A stretch of 64,000 nucleotides of DNA from Salinimicrobium tongyeongense (GCF_026109735.1 NZ_CP069620.1:1054001-1118000), one strand, 5' to 3'. Shown: positions 6,942-15,624, counted from the first letter of the stretch. A program made the numbers and translations. The notes: generated by a model from the letters alone, not told the origin.

Positions 6942-9027
6942 TTTGCACCTCCTTTGTTCTATAAGCATCTACCCGCTTAAGGAATAGCTGCGCGTCCTCT
7001 AAATATTTTTTTGCAAATTCTTCTGTGGGTTCATGTTCATTCATTTGATAAACAAAGTCTTTAAAAGAAGTGGATAATTCTATTTTTCCCGGCTCCACGA
7101 AAAGTTCATCAAATTGGGCTATGATCCCCGCCTGGGTATTGGTAGCAACATTTTCAGACAACAACAAAGCCTTGGCCGAATTCACCAGTGAAGAATAGGA
7201 ATGGTAAATACTGTCTGACCATACTTTTCTCTCAAGGGCAGTTTGTGCATTCTGTATTTTCTCATCGCTTTCAAACAACAGGGTAGCGATAAGGTCAATG
7301 ACCACTCCCGCACATTCGCCTACTCCCACCGCCTTGATGTATGGTTGCGTGTGGCCCCAATCGACAAGATCTTCAGAAGTAGTTGTGCTGGTATCTGAAA
7401 GATCCTTGAGCAGGTCATAGAAATAGGTTTTCCCCTGCCGGTCGTAGTAACTCACAAACTTTTCATCTCTTGCAGAATTTTTCTCAAAATCATTCAGCAG
7501 CAATCTCAGTGCCTGCGGTCCGCGTTTGCTGGGCACTTTTATCACTTTATCTGCAAACCTGCCTTCGCCGTCTCCAAGGGTGCCACCGCCGAGCAATACC
7601 TGCAGGGCCGGGGCTACTGTTTTACCCACTTTTATCGACATTCCCTGAAAACCTATCTCGGCCATGTTGTGCTGGCCACAGGCATTCATACATCCACTTA
7701 TTTTAATGGTAATATCACGGCCATTCACAAACTGCGGATATTCTTCTTTCAGAACATCTTCCAGTACATCGGCAATCCCCGTACTACTGGCAATGCCGAG
7801 GTTACAGGTATCTGTTCCGGGGCAGGCGGTGATATCAACGGTTTTATTATATCCGGCTTCTGCCAGACCTAATTCTTTTAAACGAGTATAAAAGAACGGC
7901 AGCAAGTCTTCCCGTACGTGACGTATCAAAATATCCTGCCTTAGCGTAAATCTAAGTTCATTGCCTGCATAATCGCTAATAAGATCGGCCAGTTTTCTTG
8001 CTGCCCCGGTATAGAAATCTCCCAGCGGCACTCTCACGCCAACAGCAAACAAACCTTGCTGTTTTTGGGCAGCTACATTGGTGTTTCTCCACTCCTCATA
8101 GGCTTTTCGATCCTCAATAATTACTTCCGGAATTTCCACTTTTGGAAGGTCTGGCTCCTCTTTAAAAGCTTCGAGATCAAAGTGCACAGCTTCCTTTGAA
8201 AGAGCAGTTTGCTGCTCTTCCACCAGCTCCATAAAAGCTTCTTTCCCTATATCTTTAATAAGATATTTCATTCTGGCTTTCATCCTTTTTGCACGCTCCC
8301 CGTGACGATCAAACACTCTCAATACTCCTTCTATAAGCGGAATAATTTTCTCTGCCTCCAAAAAGTCGAAGAGTTCATCGGCGTGTCGCGGCTGGGAACC
8401 GAGTCCGCCGCCGAGCATAACCTTGAATCCGCGTTTCCCGTCTTTTATTTTGGCGATAAATCCGAGGTCGTGGATATAACTCAGCGCCGTATCTTCTTCT
8501 GAAGCCGAAAAGGAGATCTTGAATTTCCTACCCATTTCCTGGCAGATGGGATTCCGCAGAAAAAACTGGAAAGCGGCATGCGCATAGGGTGAAACATCAA
8601 ATGGTTCCTTCACATCAATTCCTGCTGTTGGTGAGGCCGTGATGTTACGCACCGTATTCCCACAGGCTTCGCGAAGAGTGATATCATCTTTTTCCAGCTG
8701 CGCCCACAACTCGGGAGTCCTATCCAGGCTTACATGATGTATCTGTATATCCTGCCGGGTGGTGATATGCAATCTTCCGGTAGAATATTCATCGGAAACA
8801 TCGGCTATCCGGTGTAACTGCTGAGAGGTAACCTTCCCAAAAGGCAATTTTATACGTACCATTTGAACACCTGCCTGGCGTTGCCCGTAAACCCCGCGGG
8901 CTAGCCTGAGACTCCTGAACTTTTCTTCATCTGCCTTTCCTTCCCTGAACAACCTGATCTTTTTTTCAAGGTCAATTATGTCCTGTTGTACAATGGGGTT
9001 CTCTATTTCGGTTCTAAAACTTTGCAT
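6934..9027 (-). CDS. sulfite reductase hemoprotein with C-terminal HEPN-like domain
   Basis: 697-aa NirA/Sir-type ferredoxin-dependent reductase. Two ferredoxin-like half domains alternate with siroheme/4Fe-4S domains. The cluster ligands are visible as CPGTDTC near residue 400 and CMNAC near 446. Residues from about 555 to 697 are not part of standard sulfite reductases; this helical region (TQPYIKAVGVGECAG, then YHSYSSLVNSAKALLL) resembles the HEPN-type extension seen in Bacteroidota homologues. Genes for siroheme synthesis and a ferredoxin reductase follow, and cysH precedes it by 31 nt, supporting sulfite over nitrite as substrate. Confidence 0.88.
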   Translation of the reverse strand: MQSFRTEIENPIVQQDIIDLEKKIRLFREGKADEEKFRSLRLARGVYGQRQAGVQMVRIKLPFGKVTSQQLHRIADVSDEYSTGRLHITTRQDIQIHHVSLDRTPELWAQLEKDDITLREACGNTVRNITASPTAGIDVKEPFDVSPYAHAAFQFFLRNPICQEMGRKFKISFSASEEDTALSYIHDLGFIAKIKDGKRGFKVMLGGGLGSQPRHADELFDFLEAEKIIPLIEGVLRVFDRHGERAKRMKARMKYLIKDIGKEAFMELVEEQQTALSKEAVHFDLEAFKEEPDLPKVEIPEVIIEDRKAYEEWRNTNVAAQKQQGLFAVGVRVPLGDFYTGAARKLADLISDYAGNELRFTLRQDILIRHVREDLLPFFYTRLKELGLAEAGYNKTVDITACPGTDTCNLGIASSTGIADVLEDVLKEEYPQFVNGRDITIKISGCMNACGQHNMAEIGFQGMSIKVGKTVAPALQVLLGGGTLGDGEGRFADKVIKVPSKRGPQALRLLLNDFEKNSARDEKFVSYYDRQGKTYFYDLLKDLSDTSTTTSEDLVDWGHTQPYIKAVGVGECAGVVIDLIATLLFESDEKIQNAQTALERKVWSDSIYHSYSSLVNSAKALLLSENVATNTQAGIIAQFDELFVEPGKIELSTSFKDFVYQMNEHEPTEEFAKKYLEDAQLFLKRVDAYRTKEVQNV

Positions 9028-9058
9028 TTCTTTTCTCTTTAAGATTTATATCAGGTAA

Positions 9059-9688
9059 TCAGGTGTGTAAACCACATTCCCGGTTGCTTAACGCCTTGGT
9101 GGGATCAAAATATCTGAATTCGTTGGGGAGGTTATTTTCAACAAGATATTTGTCCAGCTTTTCGTCACTCCAGTGGTAGAAAGGACTCACTTTTAATATT
9201 CCGTCTTTGCTGTAACTCAAAATGCCAATACTATCCCGAAAAGCAGTTTGTCCTTTCCGCAAATTGGTAAACCAAACATCGGGCTCATGCTCCTGCATGG
9301 CGCGTTGAAAAGGCTCGAGTTTTACCTGCCGGGTAAACTCGGCATGGTTGGGATCATCTACCTGGGGTATGCCCTCAAAAATGGCATCTCTATAGGCAGC
9401 TGTTTGAAGAGGCATATACAACTTCACATTGAGGTTCAGCTTGTCTATAACTTCTTTGGCATGCCTGTAGGTTTGGGGCGTATTATAGCCGGTATCACAC
9501 CAAATCACTTTTATAGTGGGCAGGATATCTACACAGGCGTGAAGTATAGCTGCTTCATAAGGCCTGAAGTTGGTAGTGACCACCGGACGGTGGCAATTAT
9601 CGATCACCCATTGAATTACTTCTGCGGGCGGAATCCCCTGTAAGTGCCTGTTAAAATTTTCAAGCTCTTCTTGTGTAAACTTTTTCAT
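9059..9688 (-). CDS. cysH: phosphoadenylyl-sulfate (PAPS/APS) reductase
   Basis: Reduces activated sulfate to sulfite. The 209-aa protein has the PP-loop-like N-terminal half (VVTTNFRPYEAAILHACV), the VIWCDTGYNTPQTYRHA segment, and ends in the hallmark ECGLHT whose Cys is the catalytic nucleophile. The extra paired cysteines that bind a 4Fe-4S cluster in APS reductases are not evident, which favours the PAPS type. The start at 9688 (MKKFTQEEL) was chosen over 9721; it lies 2 nt after the DUF2061 stop. No cysD or cysN lies nearby. Confidence 0.85.
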   Translation of the reverse strand: MKKFTQEELENFNRHLQGIPPAEVIQWVIDNCHRPVVTTNFRPYEAAILHACVDILPTIKVIWCDTGYNTPQTYRHAKEVIDKLNLNVKLYMPLQTAAYRDAIFEGIPQVDDPNHAEFTRQVKLEPFQRAMQEHEPDVWFTNLRKGQTAFRDSIGILSYSKDGILKVSPFYHWSDEKLDKYLVENNLPNEFRYFDPTKALSNRECGLHT

Positions 9689-9690
9689 AT

Positions 9691-9942
9691 TTATCCCTTT
9701 CCAAAATTGATCTTGTTCCATATTCTTTCGTGTCCAAAGTAGAGCAGCATCTTAGTGATCACTTCTACCGTTCCTATTGCCAGTGCCGTCTTAATTTCCC
9801 CGGTTAAGAACCAGGATACAAGTATGGTATCCAGGGTTCCTATAATTCTCCAGCTTATTGCTTTAGCAATGCTCCGTACCGGCTTTTCTGAAGCCTTTTC
9901 TTTCTTTTCACTTCTCCTGGAGAATACCCGATCTAATATCAT
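9691..9942 (-). CDS. DUF2061 small membrane protein
   Basis: 83-aa protein with two predicted membrane segments (about residues 30-45 and 53-68) and the family core KAISWRIIGTLDTI. DUF2061 genes commonly sit at the head of sulfate-assimilation operons in Bacteroidota, as here directly before cysH (2-nt gap). Function is unknown. A palindromic site at 9958-9982 lies just upstream of its start, so this is probably the first gene of a cys transcript. Confidence 0.85.
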   Translation of the reverse strand: MILDRVFSRRSEKKEKASEKPVRSIAKAISWRIIGTLDTILVSWFLTGEIKTALAIGTVEVITKMLLYFGHERIWNKINFGKG

Positions 9943-9957
9943 AATCCTTATTTTAAT

Positions 9958-9982
9958 CCTATTACCCTATCGGAATAGTAGG
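9958..9982 (-). promoter_or_regulatory. imperfect inverted repeat upstream of the cys genes
   Basis: CCTATTA and TAGTAGG flank an 11-nt centre (one mismatch), 16 nt upstream of the DUF2061 start. The right part shares GGAATAGTAG with a second site at 15167-15176, just upstream of metY. Only these two copies were noticed next to sulfur genes, and an Rrf2 regulator gene lies between them, so it is a candidate operator. Protein and effect are unproven. Confidence 0.4.
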
Positions 9983-10063
9983 TTATTAGACAAAGAAAAT
10001 AAAATATTTTCCTAAATCGGCTGTTGTGACCGATTATTTACATTTTAATTAACTGCGTGCCTG

Positions 10064-10477
10064 TTATTGTTTTGTGATATCGGCTAGGGTATTATTGCCC
10101 AGCACCTTCAAAGTACTGTCCCGCACCTGTATCATAAGCTGGTGCACAGAGCAGGTCACCTCATCCTTGCAGTCATCGCATTTCTCATAGTAGTTAAGGC
10201 TCACACAGGGCACCATGGCTATAGGCCCTTCCAGGATCCTTATCACGGCCGTCATTGGGATCTCAGCCGGGTTTTTGATGAGATAATATCCTCCTCCCTT
10301 GCCCTTTTTGGCACCCAAAAATCCTGCTTTGCGCAGTTGAACCAGAATACTTTCCAAAAATTTATGGGAGATATTCTCACTTTCGGCGATCTCTGAAGTT
10401 TGCACAGGTTTCTTTGCCGGCTGCCTCGCAATGTAGGTAAGGGCTTTTATCCCGTATTTTGTCTTTTTTGAAAGCAT
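10064..10477 (-). CDS. Rrf2-family transcriptional regulator with cysteine cluster
   Basis: 137-aa winged-helix regulator starting MLSKKTKYGIKALTYIARQ, the usual Rrf2 N-terminus; the longer in-frame start at 10552 was rejected for that reason. The HTH is around residues 25-50, followed by the GxGGGY wing (AKKGKGGGYYL). Near residues 95-115 it has C-x8-C-x2-C-x5-C, a possible Fe-S or metal site as in IscR/NsrR relatives. It lies between the methionine and sulfate-reduction genes, 81 nt after metZ, suggesting control of sulfur assimilation (inference). Confidence 0.85.
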   Translation of the reverse strand: MLSKKTKYGIKALTYIARQPAKKPVQTSEIAESENISHKFLESILVQLRKAGFLGAKKGKGGGYYLIKNPAEIPMTAVIRILEGPIAMVPCVSLNYYEKCDDCKDEVTCSVHQLMIQVRDSTLKVLGNNTLADITKQ

Positions 10478-10558
10478 AAGGCGAAGATAATTATTTATCT
10501 TCTTTCTATGCTGCGAAATCCTCCTCTCCCGTTTCTGCTGAATTACTCCCATTTCCTT

Positions 10559-11728
10559 TTATTTTTTCAGGTTTAAAGCATTTTGTAAATCGGCATAAAT
10601 ATCCTGCCAGTGCTCAAGTCCTACCGAAATCCTCACCAGGCCGGGAGTAATCCCGGCTTCCAGTTTGTCTTCTTCTGAAAGCCTGCCATGCGTGGTTGAC
10701 GCCGGATGGGTGACGATGGTCCTGGTGTCTCCCAGGTTGGCGGACCTGGAGCAGAGTTGTAAGTTGTCTATGAATTTCCTCCCTGCTTCCAATCCTCCCT
10801 TTATTTCAAACGAAATGATATTGCCGCCCAGCTTCATTTGTTTCTTTGCCACCTCATATTTAGGATGGGATTTCAAAAAGGGATATTTCACATTTTCGGC
10901 ATTTTCTTCCTTTTCCAAAAGTTCAGCTATTTTCAGGGCGTTCTCACAATGCCTGTCAAGCCTTACCGGCAGCGTCTCCAGGCTTTTTGACAGGATCCAG
11001 GCATTGAACGGGGATAAAGCCGGACCAGTATTACGTGAGAACAGGTAAATTTCCCTTATCAGGTCTGCGCGGCCAACAGTCACGCCGCCAAGCACCCGGC
11101 CCTGCCCGTCCATTAATTTGGTGGCCGAATGTATCACCAGGTCGACACCAAATTTAATCGGGTTCTGCAGGTAAGGCGTGGCAAAACAGTTGTCTATAAT
11201 AAGCAGCAGGTTGTGCTTTTTGGCTATTCTTCCCAGGTTTTCCAGATCCAGAATATCCACCCCCGGATTTGTAGGAGATTCGGCAAACAAAATCTTCGTT
11301 TCCGGCTTTATGAGGCTTTCGATTTTCTCCTCTTCGTGAACATTAAAGTAGCTGTGCGAAATGTTCCACTTCGGAAAATACTTAGTAAAAAGGCTGTGGG
11401 TTGATCCAAAAACAGATCTTGATGATACAATGTGATCGCCGCTGTTTAGAAGACTGGCCAGTGTGGAATACACAGCCGACATGCCCGAGGCAAAAGCGAA
11501 ACCTGCCTCTGCACCTTCCAAAAGTGCCACTTTTTCAGCAAATTCTGAAGTATTGGGGTTGCTAAACCTGCTGTATATATTTCGTTCCTTTTCTTCAGCA
11601 AAAGCAGCCCTCATTTCTTCGGCATCTCCAAAAACATAACTTGAGGTGAGAAAAAGCGGAGACGAATGCTCCTGGTACTGTGTGCGCTCCAGTTGGGTAC
11701 GAACTGCCTGTGTTTCTATCTGTGACAT
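10559..11728 (-). CDS. metZ: PLP-dependent homoserine-ester sulfhydrylase / gamma-synthase
   Basis: 389-aa Cys/Met-metabolism PLP enzyme. The PLP lysine is in HSATKLMDGQGRVLGG near residue 203, and the C-terminal THPASTTHGRLS motif is conserved. It resembles O-succinylhomoserine sulfhydrylase (MetZ) most, but cystathionine gamma-synthase cannot be excluded from sequence alone. It is the second such enzyme in the operon after MetY, separated from hom by 10 nt, so the operon may support both direct sulfhydrylation and another gamma-replacement reaction. Confidence 0.82.
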   Translation of the reverse strand: MSQIETQAVRTQLERTQYQEHSSPLFLTSSYVFGDAEEMRAAFAEEKERNIYSRFSNPNTSEFAEKVALLEGAEAGFAFASGMSAVYSTLASLLNSGDHIVSSRSVFGSTHSLFTKYFPKWNISHSYFNVHEEEKIESLIKPETKILFAESPTNPGVDILDLENLGRIAKKHNLLLIIDNCFATPYLQNPIKFGVDLVIHSATKLMDGQGRVLGGVTVGRADLIREIYLFSRNTGPALSPFNAWILSKSLETLPVRLDRHCENALKIAELLEKEENAENVKYPFLKSHPKYEVAKKQMKLGGNIISFEIKGGLEAGRKFIDNLQLCSRSANLGDTRTIVTHPASTTHGRLSEEDKLEAGITPGLVRISVGLEHWQDIYADLQNALNLKK

Positions 11729-11738
11729 AGCCTTGTTT

Positions 11739-12809
11739 TTATAATTTTTCTGCTAATTGAAGAATATCCGAGACCACTCCCCTGGCCGTTACTGCTGCCC
11801 CGGCACCGGCTCCCTGTATCACCAGCGGCCGTTCTCCATACGATTCGGCGTAGATCTCAAAAGAAGAATCGGCATGTTTAAGTGCCCCAAAAGCTGAAAA
11901 TTTCTTCTCTTTTACCAGCTTCACTTCAAGCGTTCCCAGGGCAACATTCAGCTCTCCCACGTGCCGAATCACTTCGTCCTGCCCAAGTTCCTTCTTCAGG
12001 TTGAGAAAAACCGGATCGAGGTCTTTCTTGTTTTTCTGAAATTCCTGTAAAGTAGACTGCCCGTTAAGATGCACCGGCACCAGGTCTTGAATGTCAATTT
12101 CTTCAAATTCTTTCTCCAGCCCCAGCTCCCTGCCCAGAATGAGTAATTTCCTGGCCACGTCTTTCCCCGAAAGGTCAACCCGCGGATCGGGTTCGGTAAA
12201 GCCTTTCTCTCCGGCTTCGGCAAGAACTTCAGAAAAAGCTTTATCCTCATCACAATAGGTATTGAAAATGTAGCTGAGAGAACCCGAAAATACACCTCTT
12301 ACCTTTGTCACCCGCTCGTTTGACCTGTGAAAGTTGCGCAGCGTTTCCACAACTGGCAAACCTGCACCCACGTTGGTCTCATAAAAGAAATGCCTGTTGT
12401 GCTCCTGCAATTTTTTCCGCAGCCCCGCATAAAATTCTGAAGAGCGGGTATTTGCCACTTTATTGGCCGCAACTATGTGAAAACCGGCCTCAATGAGCTC
12501 AAAATATTTGTCTACAAAATCTTCACTGGCCGTTGCATCTACGGCAATGAGGTTTTCATAGCCCTGCTTTTTCACGTATTCCAAAATATCATCAAGTTTG
12601 TACGCAAAGCCCAGAGTGTTGAGATCGGCTTCCCAGGAGGGCTGCTGATTCTCATTTTGAAAATATGCCCTGGTAGAATTGGCAATTACCGGAAGGTTGA
12701 GCTCTACTCCTTCTTTCTGGCGCAGCGATTCGCGGGCCTCCAGCAATTGTGCTACCAGTTTACTCCCTACGTTACCGGTTCCAAACAGGACTATATTTAT
12801 TTTCTTCAT
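11739..12809 (-). CDS. hom: homoserine dehydrogenase
   Basis: Converts aspartate semialdehyde to homoserine, the shared precursor of Met and Thr. The 356-aa protein begins MKKINIVLFGTGNVGSKL (Rossmann fold) and carries NKVANTRSSEFY and the family signature GFTEPDPRVDLSGKDVARKLLIL. It lacks an aspartokinase domain and an ACT domain. The start at 12809 matches the Rossmann motif and overlaps the end of metX by 38 nt; 12821 is an alternative. Its place behind Met/Cys leaders suggests a methionine-dedicated isozyme. Confidence 0.9.
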   Translation of the reverse strand: MKKINIVLFGTGNVGSKLVAQLLEARESLRQKEGVELNLPVIANSTRAYFQNENQQPSWEADLNTLGFAYKLDDILEYVKKQGYENLIAVDATASEDFVDKYFELIEAGFHIVAANKVANTRSSEFYAGLRKKLQEHNRHFFYETNVGAGLPVVETLRNFHRSNERVTKVRGVFSGSLSYIFNTYCDEDKAFSEVLAEAGEKGFTEPDPRVDLSGKDVARKLLILGRELGLEKEFEEIDIQDLVPVHLNGQSTLQEFQKNKKDLDPVFLNLKKELGQDEVIRHVGELNVALGTLEVKLVKEKKFSAFGALKHADSSFEIYAESYGERPLVIQGAGAGAAVTARGVVSDILQLAEKL

Positions 12810-13785
12810 TATGAGTGACATTTTGTTTAAAAATGGGGGTTAGAATTTGTGACAGTTGCTCGTATTCAATAAGAAAAGCATCGTGCCCGTGAATTGATTT
12901 GATCTCGTGATACTGTATATTTTTTTTCTCTTCGGAAAGCTCCCTGTAAGTTTCCCTTACTTCCTGCGGAAGAAAAAACAAGTCGGAATCTATCCCAACC
13001 AAATGGATATTCCCGCTGATGGTTTTTGCGGCGGCTGAAGGTTTTTCCCTGCCTCCCGAAATATCTATTGTGGTGAGCAGGTGGTTCATGAGCTTGTATG
13101 ATGCAAGTTCATAGCGTTCCTCCAGCTTCCTGCCGTGATGGCTCAACCAGTTGGCAACTTCAAACTGGGCGTTTTCCTCATTCTTTTTTCTTCGGAATTT
13201 TTCAGAAAAAGAGGCCGGGGTCCTGTAAAAGGTCATGGCATGCATTCGCGCATCGTGAATGGGATCTGCCGAATTGTTAAGGATCTGGTCCTGCACCTTG
13301 CACTGCCCCAGCACCCAGTCGGTCGCTTTGAGGTCGGTCGCGATAGGCACAAGGTTCTCGATAAGGTTTGGTTTAAGAGCTGCCAGGTGCCAAACCAGGG
13401 CTCCGCCTATAGACCCGCCTATGGCCGCAAAAAGTTTATCAATATTCAACTTTTCAAGCACCAGCGAAAATAGGCGGGCCACATCATCGAGGTTAAACTC
13501 GCTGTAGTTGTGCAACAGCTGCCTTTTTTCCCCACCTGCGCCATTGCCGGGCACATTGATCGCCAGGACCGTGAATTTATTGGTGTCAACGCACTTTTCG
13601 GGGCCAATAAGCTCCTTCCACCACCCTGTCTCTCCCGAAACATCGGCATTGCCGGTGAGGGCATGATTTACCAGCACCACCGGTGCCGTGCCAGTTTCCC
13701 TTCCAAAAATGCGATAAAACACCCGTATTTCCTGAAAGCTGCCGGCTGAATTTTGAAAATGTGGAAATATGATCTCCTGTAACAT
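12772..13785 (-). CDS. metX: homoserine O-acetyltransferase
   Basis: 337-aa alpha/beta-hydrolase-fold acyltransferase that activates homoserine for sulfhydrylation. Visible motifs: NHALTGNADVSG (oxyanion-hole region), nucleophile elbow GGSIGGA with Ser near residue 123, IDSDLFFLPQ carrying the catalytic Asp, and SIHGHDAFLIE carrying the His. The elbow has Ile where most MetX proteins have Met. It lies 54 nt downstream of metY, whose enzyme uses its product. Confidence 0.9.
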   Translation of the reverse strand: MLQEIIFPHFQNSAGSFQEIRVFYRIFGRETGTAPVVLVNHALTGNADVSGETGWWKELIGPEKCVDTNKFTVLAINVPGNGAGGEKRQLLHNYSEFNLDDVARLFSLVLEKLNIDKLFAAIGGSIGGALVWHLAALKPNLIENLVPIATDLKATDWVLGQCKVQDQILNNSADPIHDARMHAMTFYRTPASFSEKFRRKKNEENAQFEVANWLSHHGRKLEERYELASYKLMNHLLTTIDISGGREKPSAAAKTISGNIHLVGIDSDLFFLPQEVRETYRELSEEKKNIQYHEIKSIHGHDAFLIEYEQLSQILTPIFKQNVTHNEENKYSPVWNR

Positions 13786-13839
13786 AAATAATCGTTTGCC
13801 TGGAACAGAGGAGGTTTTCCGGCTGTTCCCAGTTTGGGT

Positions 13840-15144
13840 TTAAACAGATTTCACATTCTTCTTTGAAACAGCCGCAGCCAGTGCCTGTTCTAAATCGGCT
13901 TTGATATCTTCGAGATCTTCAAGGCCTACAGACAGTCTTACAAGATCTTTGGTTACGCCGGTAGATTCCTGCTGCTCATCATTGAGTTGCTGGTGAGTGG
14001 TACTCGCCGGGTGAATGATCAGGGATTTGGTGTCACCAATATTGGCCAGCAGGGAGAAAAGTTTGGTCTCATCAACCAGTACCTTTGCGGCTTCATACCC
14101 GCCCTTTACGCCAAAAGTGATAAGGCCGCTTTGCCCTTTTGGAAGGTATTTTTGAGCCAGTTCATAGTATTCGCTCGTTTCCAGCCCCGGATAGTTCACC
14201 CAGCTCACTTCCTCTTTTTGCTGAAGCCATTTTGCCAGAGCCAGAGCATTCTCGCTGTGCTTTTTGATCCTGATCTCTAAAGTTTCCAGTCCCTGAATAA
14301 TTTGAAAAGCATTAAACGGACTCAGCGCGGCACCAAGATCCCGCAAGCCTTCAATCCTTACTTTTGCTATAAAGGCCGCTTCTTTTAAAGCCTCGTGGTA
14401 AACCAGGCCGTGGTACCCGGGAGAAGGTTCGGTGAACTCAGGGAACTTGCCGTTGGCCCAGTCGAATTTTCCGGCATCTATGATGACTCCACCCAAAGAA
14501 GTTCCGTTACCGCCAATGTATTTGGTAAGGGAATGAATTACAAGGTCGGCCCCGTGTTCAATAGGCTTTACGAGTGCTGAAGTCGCTACCGTATTATCAA
14601 CAATAAATGGCACTTTATGCGCTTTGGCTACTTTAGAAATGGCGTCGAGGTCAAGCACGTCCAGTTTCGGGTTTCCCAGCGACTCGGCAAATACCGCACG
14701 GGTGTTCTCTTTAACTGCATCGGCAAAGTTTTGTGCGTCCTGTGGATCTACAAAAGTAGTGGTGATCCCCAGCCTTGGCAGGGTGACACTTAAGAGGTTA
14801 TAGGTGCCTCCATAAAGGCTGCTGGAAGCTACAATATGATCTCCGGCTTTAAGCAATGTGAGCAGGGTGGTGCTGATAGCTGCAGTTCCCGATGCTGTTA
14901 CCACAGCCGCAATCCCACCTTCGAGGGCTGCCAGTCTTTGTTCCAGTACATCGTTTGTAGGGTTGTTCAACCGGGTATAGATGAATCCGGGTTCTGCCAG
15001 GGAGAAAAGATTCGCAGCGTGGTCTGAATCTTTAAACACATAAGAAGTAGTTTGGTAAATGGGAACTGCTCTTGTGCCTCCATTTGCTGTTACGTCATGT
15101 CCTGCATGCAGGGCGTTGGTCGAAAATTTTTGTACTGTACTCAT
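13840..15144 (-). CDS. metY: O-acetylhomoserine aminocarboxypropyltransferase
   Basis: 434-aa PLP enzyme making homocysteine from O-acetylhomoserine and sulfide. The PLP lysine lies in HSLTKYIGGNGTSLGG near residue 207, with the long insert after it (KFPEFTEPSPGYHGL) typical of MetY rather than MetB/MetZ. The C-terminus has HPASTTHQQLN. It is first in the metY-metX-hom-metZ-rrf2 run and directly follows the two leader-peptide attenuators at 15441-15799, so it should be off when Met and Cys are plentiful. Confidence 0.92.
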   Translation of the reverse strand: MSTVQKFSTNALHAGHDVTANGGTRAVPIYQTTSYVFKDSDHAANLFSLAEPGFIYTRLNNPTNDVLEQRLAALEGGIAAVVTASGTAAISTTLLTLLKAGDHIVASSSLYGGTYNLLSVTLPRLGITTTFVDPQDAQNFADAVKENTRAVFAESLGNPKLDVLDLDAISKVAKAHKVPFIVDNTVATSALVKPIEHGADLVIHSLTKYIGGNGTSLGGVIIDAGKFDWANGKFPEFTEPSPGYHGLVYHEALKEAAFIAKVRIEGLRDLGAALSPFNAFQIIQGLETLEIRIKKHSENALALAKWLQQKEEVSWVNYPGLETSEYYELAQKYLPKGQSGLITFGVKGGYEAAKVLVDETKLFSLLANIGDTKSLIIHPASTTHQQLNDEQQESTGVTKDLVRLSVGLEDLEDIKADLEQALAAAVSKKNVKSV

Positions 15145-15166
15145 GGGTTCAATGTTTAAGGTTTAA

Positions 15167-15176
15167 GGAATAGTAG
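15167..15176 (-). promoter_or_regulatory. GGAATAGTAG motif before metY
   Basis: Ten-base motif 22 nt upstream of the metY ATG, identical to the core of the inverted repeat at 9958-9982 before the cys genes. It is a possible operator for the Rrf2 regulator encoded between them. The match is short and could be coincidental. Confidence 0.3.
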
Positions 15177-15246
15177 TTAATTGTTAATTGTTAATCGGTT
15201 TGTCATTTATTGTTGCAATTGTCGGTTCCCGGTTCTCTTTTTTTGT

Positions 15247-15437
15247 AATCTCGACAGCGCATTTTCTTTCGGAGAAAGGAGATGCGACGAGAGATCTCAT
15301 TCGGTTTTCCCCTGTTATTGTTTTCTACTCATTGTTGTTTGATAATTGTTCATTGTTTGCTTCTGCCTGCTGTCTACTCAAATCTTCCTTCTAAATTTCC
15401 CTTTCTTCGGAGGGGTGCCCGCAGGACGGGGCGGATT
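15247..15437. repeat. REP-like palindromes between attenuator and metY
   Basis: About 260 nt separate the second terminator from metY. They contain an imperfect palindrome (15248-15296, arms ATCTCGACAGCGCAT and GATGCGACGAGAGAT) and a copy (15397-15437) of the CCGAAG/GGGCACCCC element that recurs at 32.8 and 33.2 kb. No leader-like ORF rich in particular residues was seen here. If transcribed, this is part of the metY 5' UTR. Confidence 0.5.
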
Positions 15438-15440
15438 GTT

Positions 15441-15477
15441 AAAAAAAATCCCTTTGGCTGGCTTGCCAAAGGGATTT
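15441..15477 (-). terminator. second Met/Cys attenuator terminator
   Basis: On the minus strand a perfect 13-bp stem (AAATCCCTTTGGC / GCCAAAGGGATTT, loop AAGCCA) is followed by eight T. It lies 32 nt after the second leader peptide stop. The end of the leader gene contains GCCAAA (15520-15515), complementary to TTTGGC of the 5' arm, giving a possible antiterminator. Confidence 0.9.
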
Positions 15478-15508
15478 TTAGTACTCAATATATAACTAAC
15501 TTAGATCC

Positions 15509-15589
15509 TCATTTTTTGGCAATAGCTGGTGGGGCGCACATCATGCACATCATCATACAACACATTATCATGGCTACTGCTTTATACAT
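15509..15589 (-). CDS. Met/Cys leader peptide 2 (26 aa)
   Basis: A 26-codon ORF with residues 7-18 reading MIMCCMMMCMMC: eight Met (including the start) and four Cys in the peptide, then APPAIAKK and a stop. An A-rich stretch precedes the ATG. The stop is followed within 35 nt by a strong intrinsic terminator, and the last codons (GCC AAA AAA) hold the segment that can pair with the terminator 5' arm. This is the pattern of a ribosome-sensed attenuator responding to charged tRNA-Met and tRNA-Cys. Confidence 0.88.
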   Translation of the reverse strand: MYKAVAMIMCCMMMCMMCAPPAIAKK

Positions 15590-15624
15590 TTTTCTTTTTT
15601 TATCTATCAAACTCAATTCTGAAA

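Noticed and set aside
9943-10063. Possible cysteine leader peptide before the DUF2061-cysH genes
   Set aside because: I read this gap on the minus strand and found no Cys- or Met-rich ORF and no intrinsic terminator; only an inverted repeat.
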